Positions 25,806 to 31,829 of a DNA stretch of 35,682 bases are shown here, in pieces (position 1 is the first letter of the stretch; every line of letters begins with the position of its first letter). The stretch spans positions 1 to 35,682 of the forward strand of contig JAUXIK010000025.1 in the NCBI GenBank assembly GCA_030620995.1, in the 5' to 3' direction. This DNA is from Candidatus Aegiribacteria sp. Lineage in GTDB: Bacteria > Fermentibacterota > Fermentibacteria > Fermentibacterales > JCC-6. The notes beneath the pieces are model-generated. The model saw nothing but the letters and a program-made list of their open reading frames with translations. It was not told the origin of the DNA and did not search any database. Made by a program: the position numbers and the translations under genes.

Positions 25806-26420
25806 TTGAGGCTGAACAAATTTGCAGAACTGGCGAAGAAGCTGCCGGTTGTTTCACTTGCTGATGTAAGGAGTATAATACCCGGCCTTCGTCAGGAGAC
25901 CCTGTCCAGGTGGAACCGCAGCGGAAAGATCATAATGGTGGCTCCCGGCTTCTATGTTCTCCCTGGGGAAACCAATGATGAGACAGATCTATTCGCAATT
26001 GCCGGCAGGATGTACACACCCTCGTTCGTTTCTCTGGAATCAGCACTTTCATTTTACGGACTTATTCCGGAGACAGTCCTTTCTGTCACTTCAGTCTGCA
26101 CAAGAAAGACCCGGCGAATCAATTCACCTCTGTGCACATTTATATACAGGAGCGTTCAGCCGGAGTTTTTCTTCGGGTATGAAGCGAAGAAGGGAAGGAA
26201 GCACAGATTTCTTATGGCTTCTCCCGAGAGGGCGATTGTTGACCTACTCTACCTCAGGCGAGATATCAGTTCTTCGGAGGATATGCTGGAACTCCGTTTC
26301 GACGCAGAGACTTTCAACGGATTGGATCCAATGGAAATCCTCGATATAGCAGATCGCTTCAATAAGCCCTGGCTGAAAGGAAAGGTAAAAATATTGCTTA
26401 AGGTGATGAAGAATGCTTGA
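25806..26420 (+). CDS. AbiEi-type antitoxin / transcriptional regulator
   Basis: The 204-residue product matches the AbiEi plan: an N-terminal winged helix (VSLADVRSIIPGLRQETLSRWNR, then GKIIMVAPGFYVLPG) and a C-terminal domain with SFVSLESALSFYGLIPE, a pattern typical of the family, and ASPERAIVDLLYLRR. In type IV toxin-antitoxin systems this protein counters the AbiEii nucleotidyltransferase and represses the operon. The start is TTG with AAAGGAA about nine bases upstream. The stop overlaps the next gene by eight bases, which fits coupled expression. A palindrome at 25772-25789 lies over the promoter. Confidence 0.85.
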   Translation: MRLNKFAELAKKLPVVSLADVRSIIPGLRQETLSRWNRSGKIIMVAPGFYVLPGETNDETDLFAIAGRMYTPSFVSLESALSFYGLIPETVLSVTSVCTRKTRRINSPLCTFIYRSVQPEFFFGYEAKKGRKHRFLMASPERAIVDLLYLRRDISSSEDMLELRFDAETFNGLDPMEILDIADRFNKPWLKGKVKILLKVMKNA

Positions 26421-27240
26421 CCGCTTGATAGTCTATGACGCTTTTCCTGGGATTCCCGATACCTTCAAAAGGGCTATGCTCAGGGAATACCTTCAGTACA
26501 AAACACTTCAGTTCATTTTCAGAGCAAAGAAAAGCACTGAACTGGTTTTTATGGGTGGAACAGCGTTGAGAGTTTTCTATGGAAGCAGCAGGTTTTCCGA
26601 AGATCTTGACTTTGATTCAAAGAATCTTTCCAGTGATGATCTTCAGGAAATAGTCCTGACAACAGTGAATGAATTCAAATTGGAAGCTGTTGCGTGCAAC
26701 ATAACCTTTGGCAAAGGAAGCGCATTCTCGGCTAAGCTCAGATTCACCGATGCTCTTCAGCAGTGGGAACTCACACGGCACATGGATGAGGTGCTCACCC
26801 TCAAGTTTGACGCCTCACCACAGCTGTATAGCTATGCACCGCAGGTAAATGTGCTGAACCGTCTGGATGTGATCGTTCCGATACCTACAGCCTCCGCTGA
26901 ACTGATTCTGGCCCAGAAGCTATATGCCATACTGAACCGCAGGAGAATCATGGGTCGTGATCTTTATGACGCCTCTTATCTGTTCGGATTCACAGAACCG
27001 GATATGAATTACCTTGAGCAGAAGGTTCAGGTATCTTCCAGAAAGAAGATCGAGGAGCTTATAGTAAACCGCCTCGGCGAAAGAAGTATTGATGACCTGG
27101 CAAGGGATGTGGAACCCTTCGTTCCCGGAAGGAACGATCTCCTGAGGGTGAAGCTTTTCCTGAAGATACTTCGAAGCTGGGCAGCAGCGAGCAATTCTCG
27201 TCATGACAAGGCCATTGACAGACCTTCTATAACTAAATAG
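26413..27240 (+). CDS. AbiEii/AbiGii-type nucleotidyltransferase toxin
   Basis: The 275-residue product is a minimal nucleotidyltransferase of the AbiEii group. It has FMGGTALRV (GG at 48-49), RFSEDLDFD (catalytic Asp64 and Asp66), LTLKFDASPQ, and the helical motif ELILAQKLYAILNRRRIMGRDLYD with the conserved Lys and the RD/YD pair. All four signature regions appear intact, so it should be active. Related toxins transfer nucleotides onto tRNA or bind GTP, and cause growth arrest or phage abortive infection; the target here is inferred only. It overlaps the AbiEi gene by eight bases. Its last codons contain the first of three 21-bp direct repeats. Confidence 0.86.
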   Translation: MLDRLIVYDAFPGIPDTFKRAMLREYLQYKTLQFIFRAKKSTELVFMGGTALRVFYGSSRFSEDLDFDSKNLSSDDLQEIVLTTVNEFKLEAVACNITFGKGSAFSAKLRFTDALQQWELTRHMDEVLTLKFDASPQLYSYAPQVNVLNRLDVIVPIPTASAELILAQKLYAILNRRRIMGRDLYDASYLFGFTEPDMNYLEQKVQVSSRKKIEELIVNRLGERSIDDLARDVEPFVPGRNDLLRVKLFLKILRSWAAASNSRHDKAIDRPSITK

Positions 27241-27288
27241 ATTCGTTATATAACTAAATCATTATGTTCTATAACTAATGTGATAAGT
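27226..27288. repeat. Three 21-bp direct repeats, candidate operator
   Basis: The core TATAACTAA occurs at 27228-27236, 27249-27257 and 27270-27278, exactly 21 bases apart, which places all copies on the same face of the helix. The full 21-bp units start at 27226, 27247 and 27268, and each ends in GT. The array begins inside the last codons of the AbiEii-like gene and ends 18 bases before the ATG of the winged-helix gene. This fits a cooperative binding site for that regulator. Confidence 0.75.
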
Positions 27289-27306
27289 TCATACTGGAGT
27301 AATGCG

Positions 27307-27681
27307 ATGATGGAAAAATTTGATCTTAGCTTCATTTACACTCTCTTTGGAGAGACGGTGTCCAGAATTCTCCTGTACATTTCAAGGTTTGGTGATTCAT
27401 ATCCCACGGAGATAGCGAATAACTTCTCAATGAACCAGCGAAGAGTTCAGTATCGGATGGAGAAGCTCGAAGATGCCGGGATTCTGAAGAGCAGGCTCGT
27501 CGGTAGAACAAGGCTGTACAGGATTAATCCACGGTATGTGTTGAAGAATGAAGTTATGAACTTACTGCAGAAAACTCTTGAATACCTTCCAGACGAAGAG
27601 ATAGACACATATTACATTAAGAGGAGAAGGCCACGGACAAAAGGAAAGATACTGAAAAGATATCGCGGGAATGCGGAATAG
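27307..27681 (+). CDS. Winged-helix DNA-binding protein paired with a nucleotidyltransferase
   Basis: The 124-residue product has a single ArsR/MarR-like winged helix: RILLYISRFGDSYPTEIANN, recognition helix MNQRRVQYRMEKLEDAGILK, and wing RLVGRTRLYRINPRY. The tail is strongly basic (KRRRPRTKGKILKRYRG). I choose ATG 27307 because GGAG lies seven bases upstream; a GTG at 27280 is inside the repeat array. The gene follows the three 21-bp repeats directly, so autoregulation is likely. Its 3' end overlaps the following nucleotidyltransferase frame. By analogy with other DNA-binding/nucleotidyltransferase pairs it may be the antitoxin half; that is inference. Confidence 0.75.
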   Translation: MMEKFDLSFIYTLFGETVSRILLYISRFGDSYPTEIANNFSMNQRRVQYRMEKLEDAGILKSRLVGRTRLYRINPRYVLKNEVMNLLQKTLEYLPDEEIDTYYIKRRRPRTKGKILKRYRGNAE

Positions 27682-28199
27682 CTGCCCTTGCGGCAATAAT
27701 ATGCCAGCATCTCTCAAATAGAGGAATTGATGCTGTCCTTACAGGTGGCGCTGTAGTATCAATATACTCAAATTATCGCTATCTTACTGCCGATCTTGAT
27801 TTCATTACTCTAAGTAGCATGGACCGAGTAGAAGAAGCTCTTGAAGAACTTGAATTTCATAAGGAAACAGGACGTTATTTCTCGCATCCTGATAAGGAAC
27901 TTGTAATAGAATTTCCGCCCGGTCCATTATCTATTGGCAACTATCCTGTCTCACATGTAAAAACAATGATAATTGGGAATTCTACTCTCAACCTCCTCAC
28001 ACCGACTCAGTGCGTTATGGACAGGCTGGCAGCCTTCTACCACTGGGATGATACGCAGTCTCTTGAGCAGGCATTAATCGTTGCCGGGCTTCATGATGTA
28101 GATATGGAATGCATTGCCGAATGGTCCATCAAGGAGGGTAAGATTGAATTGTTCAACCGCTTCAGGGCGTATTTGGATACATCAACGATGGGGCATTGA
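27633..28199 (+). CDS. Nucleotidyltransferase of a second toxin-antitoxin-like pair, non-standard start
   Basis: The frame encodes IDAVLTGGAVVSIYSN and YRYLTADLDFI, the GG and DxD motifs of a minimal nucleotidyltransferase. CVMDRLAAFYHWDDTQSLEQAL in the second half is characteristic of a small AbiEii-related family. The first ATG (27819) lies after the catalytic motifs and cannot be the start. From the in-frame stop at 27618 there is no ATG, GTG, TTG or CTG before it. ACG at 27633 has GGAG six bases upstream (27623-27626) and would give 188 residues, opening with DKRKDTEKI. The alternatives are a -1 frameshift from the winged-helix gene near 27639-27642, or a base error. The frame overlaps that gene by 49 bases. 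Confidence 0.65.
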   Translation, partial: TDKRKDTEKISRECGIAALAAIICQHLSNRGIDAVLTGGAVVSIYSNYRYLTADLDFITLSSMDRVEEALEELEFHKETGRYFSHPDKELVIEFPPGPLSIGNYPVSHVKTMIIGNSTLNLLTPTQCVMDRLAAFYHWDDTQSLEQALIVAGLHDVDMECIAEWSIKEGKIELFNRFRAYLDTSTMGH

Positions 28200-28263
28200 T
28201 AATAATTCGAGATTATCTACGAGTAAACTTCGTTTGTCACTTTTATAGGTGGGTGGCACTGTT

Positions 28264-28351
28264 TGGTACCGGAGGAGGGACTCGAACCCTCAAGTCCGCA
28301 AGGGACAGCGGATTTTGAGTCCGCCGCGTCTGCCAATTCCGCCACTCCGGC
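28264..28351 (-). tRNA. tRNA-Leu(CAA)
   Basis: Read on the minus strand, the acceptor GCCGGAG pairs with CTCCGGT (one G-U), followed by ACCA. The anticodon stem GCGGA/TCCGC holds the loop CTCAAAA with anticodon CAA (28315-28317 on +). The long variable arm (TGTCCCTTGCGGACTTG) is of class II type and the T arm is AGGG TTCGAGT CCCT. The length is 88 bases including CCA. Confidence 0.94.
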
Positions 28352-28479
28352 ACATTTAATTCTTGCGGAACTCGCGGAATATGAAGAATGATCGAGGGAA
28401 TACGCAAGTGGCACAGAGCTGATAACACTGTTTTCAACTTGACAAATGAACGCTGTCAGGATAAGTTTGTTCACTTGTC

Positions 28480-28556
28480 GGGCCCATAGCTCAGTTGGCT
28501 AGAGCTACCGGCTCATAACCGGTCGGTCCCTGGTTCGAGTCCAGGTGGGCCCACCA
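28480..28556 (+). tRNA. tRNA with CAT anticodon (elongator Met or lysidine-type Ile2)
   Basis: The acceptor arms GGGCCCA and TGGGCCC, the D arm GCTCAGTTGGCTAGAGC, the anticodon stem ACCGG/CCGGT with loop CTCATAA (CAT at 28514-28516) and the T arm CCTGG TTCGAGT CCAGG are complete, and CCA is encoded. The acceptor has C4-G69 and C5-G68, pairs favoured by the lysidine synthetase TilS, so this may be tRNA-Ile2 rather than tRNA-Met. Automatic annotation would probably call it Met. Confidence 0.93.
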
Positions 28557-28570
28557 TCATCTGCTTGAAA

Positions 28571-28647
28571 GGGCGGGTAGCTCAGTTGGCTAGAGCACAA
28601 GCTTCACACGTTTGGGGTCGCAGGTTCAAATCCTGTCCCGCCCACCA
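28571..28647 (+). tRNA. tRNA-Val(CAC)
   Basis: The acceptor arms GGGCGGG and CCCGCCC pair perfectly. The anticodon stem CAAGC/GTTTG (one G-U) holds the loop TTCACAC with CAC at 28605-28607. The T arm is GCAGG TTCAAAT CCTGT and CCA is encoded. It lies 14 bases after the CAT tRNA and is probably co-transcribed with it. Confidence 0.94.
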
Positions 28648-28720
28648 TTTCAGGCAACCGGTGATGTGGTGGTACTGTTATGTATTGTGAAAACTGCAGA
28701 ACATCTGTATCTGATATTAC

Positions 28721-28753
28721 AGGGGGTACCCTTCCGGGTACCCTCTTTTTTCT
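28721..28753 (+). terminator. Rho-independent terminator after the tRNA pair
   Basis: AGGGGGTACCC (28721-28731) pairs with GGGTACCCTCT (28736-28746) across the loop TTCC, with one G-U pair, and is followed by six T residues. It lies 74 bases after tRNA-Val and 25 bases before the next start codon. Confidence 0.88.
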
Positions 28754-28777
28754 TGAAACATCGGGAGTTATTGAAAA

Positions 28778-29503
28778 ATGAATGATGATCTGAAGAAGTT
28801 GCTTAGCCTGCAGGAGATTGATTCCCGAATTGACCGTGTGTCCGCTGAGATGGAAGAGATTCCGAGAGAGAAGAGAATTCACGAACGTGAACTTCAATCA
28901 CAGAGAAGCGATTATGAGAATGAGAAGAAGAAGATCGAAGAAATAAGAGAAAGGAATAGGAAAAGCTCAGGAGAAAAAGAGAATACTGTAAAAGAGCTTG
29001 CCGACTTCAAGAATAAGCTTCTCGAAATGAAGACAAATGAAGCATACCGTACGATGCTTGTGCAGATCAAGTACGCTGAGAATAAGATCAGTGAGCTTGA
29101 TATTAAACTGCTTGAGCTTATGTATGAAGAGGAATCCTCTGAGGAAAATCTAAAAGAGACAAAAAAAGTATGGGAAAGAAACGAAGAGAGATTCCTGAAG
29201 AGACAAAATATTCTGGATGGTCAGATGGAAGTTCTTGAGGAAAACATCAGAGAACTCAGGAATGAGCGAGAGGAAATCAAGTCAGATATTAATATACGTC
29301 TCCTTGATAAGTATGAGCAGCTTCGATCAGCAGATAAAGGGAATGTTATTGTTGGGCTTAATAAGGGTGCCTGTGGCGGATGTCTGACAAATCTTCCTCC
29401 ACAGACAGCAGTTGAAATAAACCAGGGATCGGCATTCACATGTCCAATATGCGGACGTTTCGTAATCTGGATGGATGACAGCTCTTTCGCTGGTTCAGGA
29501 TAG
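28778..29503 (+). CDS. COG1579 coiled-coil protein with C4 zinc ribbon
   Basis: The 241-residue product is a long charged coiled coil (residues about 5-185) followed by a C-terminal zinc ribbon: C199-x2-C202 (ACGGCLTN) and C222-x2-C225 (TCPICGRFV). The family segment KLLSLQEIDSRIDR at the start and NEAYRTMLVQIKYAE in the middle are typical. Members are often described as possible nucleic-acid-binding proteins and lie near RNA or DNA processing genes, as here before RNase P RNA. The molecular role is not established. The ATG follows CGGGAG by about ten bases and a terminator lies upstream. Confidence 0.87.
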   Translation: MNDDLKKLLSLQEIDSRIDRVSAEMEEIPREKRIHERELQSQRSDYENEKKKIEEIRERNRKSSGEKENTVKELADFKNKLLEMKTNEAYRTMLVQIKYAENKISELDIKLLELMYEEESSEENLKETKKVWERNEERFLKRQNILDGQMEVLEENIRELRNEREEIKSDINIRLLDKYEQLRSADKGNVIVGLNKGACGGCLTNLPPQTAVEINQGSAFTCPICGRFVIWMDDSSFAGSG

Positions 29504-29697
29504 ATAGTATTTTATATATCTACATATTTTACCAGGTTTCGTTACGAAACGGTGTAGAAGCAGTCGCAGACAAGGCATACGAATGAGCATTCGCGGGTGA
29601 AAGATTATATACTTCAAGGAAGACCGACTGAGTATAACGCAGTATGCGAATGTCTTATGCGCCGTTGCAGTAGAATCTCTGGTGAGATTTGCAGATT

Positions 29698-30105
29698 AGG
29701 GTCAGGTGGGTGGTCGCCCCGAAAGGGGAGGAAAGTCCGGGCTCCACAGGGCAGGACACCGGGGAAATCCCGGTTCCGGCAACGGAGAGAACGTGCCACA
29801 GAAACGATACCGCCCCTGAACAGTTCATTCTGCAGGATTCCGGTTCCTGGAACACTGGCTATGTTGATCAGGGGTAAGGGTGAAATGGTGGAGTAAGAGC
29901 CCACCGGGATACTGGAGACAGTATTCGCATGGTAAACCTTGTCCGGTGCAAGGCCGAATAGAGAGGGAGGTCTCTTTGAGACCGGGGAATTGCCCGTTCC
30001 CCTTGACCTCCGGGTTGGCTGCTTGAGGTGTCAGGCAACTGGCATCCCAGATGGATGGTCACCACCGCCGCTGGCGGTACAGAACCCGGCTTACAGCCTG
30101 ACCCT
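29698..30105 (+). ncRNA. rnpB: RNase P RNA, bacterial type A
   Basis: The catalytic RNA that trims 5' leaders from tRNA precursors. The terminal helix is formed by AGGGTCAGG at 29698 and CCTGACCCT at 30097-30105. Conserved core segments are present in order: GAGGAAAGTCCGGGCTCCAC with AGGGCA, then ACAGAAACGATACCGCC, GGGTAAGGGTGAAA with GTAAGAGCCCACCG, GGTAAACC, and GGCTTACAG near the 3' end. The length of about 408 bases is normal for type A. Short + and - open frames across it are not genes. T-rich sequence follows the 3' end, and recJ begins 20 bases later. Confidence 0.93.
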
Positions 30106-30125
30106 TTTCCTATTTTGGAGGATCA

Positions 30126-31829
30126 TTGAGAAAGCGCTGGGCTGCAAGGCCCGTACCCTGTCTAAATCTGAAAAGTACCAGCGAGCTGCATGGTCTTCCG
30201 GAATCTCTTGCCCTGATGCTTGCCAGAAGAGGTTACTCCGGAAAGATCCTTGAGGACTTCCTTAATCCCGATATTCATGCTCTGTCTTCCTGGAAAAATC
30301 TGGGTGGAATTATGGAAGCCGCTGAAAGAATAGTCAGAGCTGTTGCAAACTCGGAAAAGATTCTTGTTCACGGTGATTTTGACGCAGACGGAATCACAGC
30401 GACAGTAGTGGTTTACAGAGCACTTCACGAGCTTGGAGCTGACATAAGCTATTATGTGCCTGACAGGTTTATAGAAGGGTACGGTATCGGATCATCAGCA
30501 GTTCAGTTCTGTGCTGAAAACGGGATTGACCTTCTGATTACAGTTGATTGCGGAATAACTGCAAATGAGCATATCAATGCTTTGAACGGTATTAATACTG
30601 ATACTGTTATAACAGACCATCATCAAGCCGGGGATCAGCTCCCTTTCGCAAAGGCAATCGTCAATCCCGCGCTTGACGGGGATGTGCGGCACTCCGCTCT
30701 TGCGGGTGTTGGTGTAGCATGGATGGTTATGAATGGTGTTTACGAGTTGATGAACGCCGATGTCTCTTCTCTGCAGGAACTCCTCCAGCTGGTTGCTATC
30801 GGTACTGTGACCGATGTTGTTGATTTGATTGATGATAATCGTATTCTGGTTTCTGAGGGCCTGAAAGTGTTGCGCCGAAAACCTCTTCCGGGTATCTCAG
30901 CTCTTGCGAAATCCGCTTCAGTTGATCTTAAAAGCAGCAATTCATCCCATCTGGCTTATTACATTGGACCAAGATTGAATGCCTGCGGGAGAGTCGGGCA
31001 CGCGAAACAGGCGGTTGCCCTTCTGCTTGCCACGGATAAATCAGAAGCTGAAGAACTGCTTGCTCCGGTCGAAGAGAATAACAGAATCAGAAAGCAGTAT
31101 GAGCGGGATGTAGAGAAACAGGTCAAAGGCTTGACTTCAGAATTGCAGGACCCGCGATGCATTGTGCTTGCAGGTGAAGGGTGGCATCGAGGCGTTGTGG
31201 GAATTGTGGCTTCAAGACTTGTCTCTCGATTCGGAGTCCCTGTAATACTGATATCTCTGGAGGGCGATAACGGTTACGGATCAGCAAGGAGCATTCCTGG
31301 GATCTCGATACATTCTCTGCTTGGAAGAATTCAGGATAAGCACATGATTATGAATAGTTTCGGAGGTCATCCAATGGCTGCGGGACTGACAATTCCAGGA
31401 GATAATGTGCAATTTCTCAAAGAGCATATGGAAACGCTGCTGTCTGAACAGAAGTGGGATGAGTATCTTGGATCCGTTCTCTATCTTGACGGAAGCCTTG
31501 AGGAGAAGGACTATTCAATCGAAACCGTCCGCGCTATGGAAAGGCTTGAACCATTTGGATCAGGCAATTCAATGCCGGTATGGCTTGCAAGAGGTGCCTA
31601 TGCGGTTCAGTGGAGGGCCGTTGGTAAAAACAGGAATCATCTCAGCTGCGATTTTAAAATCGGTTCCAGTATTTTCAGATCAATTGGATTCAATATGGTG
31701 GAAAAGCAGTCGCTGTTCAGCGTTCGAGTTGATCTTGCTTTCACTCTTGCGATTGATACATGGCGTAACGATGGAAGCATCCAGCTCATGTTGAAGGATA
31801 TTCGCAGAACGGGAGAGCAGAATAGCTGA
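30126..31829 (+). CDS. recJ: Single-stranded-DNA-specific exonuclease RecJ
   Basis: Degrades single-stranded DNA 5' to 3' in recombination and repair. The 567-residue product has the DHH-family motifs: HGDFDADG at 82-89 (motif I), VDCGIT at 140-145, TDHHQ at 163-167 (the DHH), a DHHA1-type segment GWHRGVVGIVASRLV, the glycine motif GGHPMAAGL, and a C-terminal OB-like part. Motif I has Phe in place of the usual Tyr (GDYD). The start is TTG at 30126 with GGAGG four bases upstream. The gene lies 20 bases after rnpB, so it may be reached by read-through. It overlaps the next gene by one base. Confidence 0.94.
   Translation: MRKRWAARPVPCLNLKSTSELHGLPESLALMLARRGYSGKILEDFLNPDIHALSSWKNLGGIMEAAERIVRAVANSEKILVHGDFDADGITATVVVYRALHELGADISYYVPDRFIEGYGIGSSAVQFCAENGIDLLITVDCGITANEHINALNGINTDTVITDHHQAGDQLPFAKAIVNPALDGDVRHSALAGVGVAWMVMNGVYELMNADVSSLQELLQLVAIGTVTDVVDLIDDNRILVSEGLKVLRRKPLPGISALAKSASVDLKSSNSSHLAYYIGPRLNACGRVGHAKQAVALLLATDKSEAEELLAPVEENNRIRKQYERDVEKQVKGLTSELQDPRCIVLAGEGWHRGVVGIVASRLVSRFGVPVILISLEGDNGYGSARSIPGISIHSLLGRIQDKHMIMNSFGGHPMAAGLTIPGDNVQFLKEHMETLLSEQKWDEYLGSVLYLDGSLEEKDYSIETVRAMERLEPFGSGNSMPVWLARGAYAVQWRAVGKNRNHLSCDFKIGSSIFRSIGFNMVEKQSLFSVRVDLAFTLAIDTWRNDGSIQLMLKDIRRTGEQNS

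Noticed and set aside
27226..27288. CRISPR array
   Set aside because: Repeats are only 21 bp with no spacer structure, three copies, and no cas genes; an operator array fits better.
27819..28199. Nucleotidyltransferase gene starting at ATG 27819
   Set aside because: This start would remove the GG and DLDF catalytic motifs that are readable just upstream in the same frame.
28217..28474. 85-residue minus-strand open frame
   Set aside because: It is a translation through tRNA-Leu.
29580..29593. Small perfect hairpin (CGAAT, GAGC loop, ATTCG) before rnpB
   Set aside because: A five-base stem is expected by chance and has no T run; not called as a terminator.
29597..30253. Several short open frames on both strands
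   Set aside because: They lie over RNase P RNA, whose conserved core explains the sequence.
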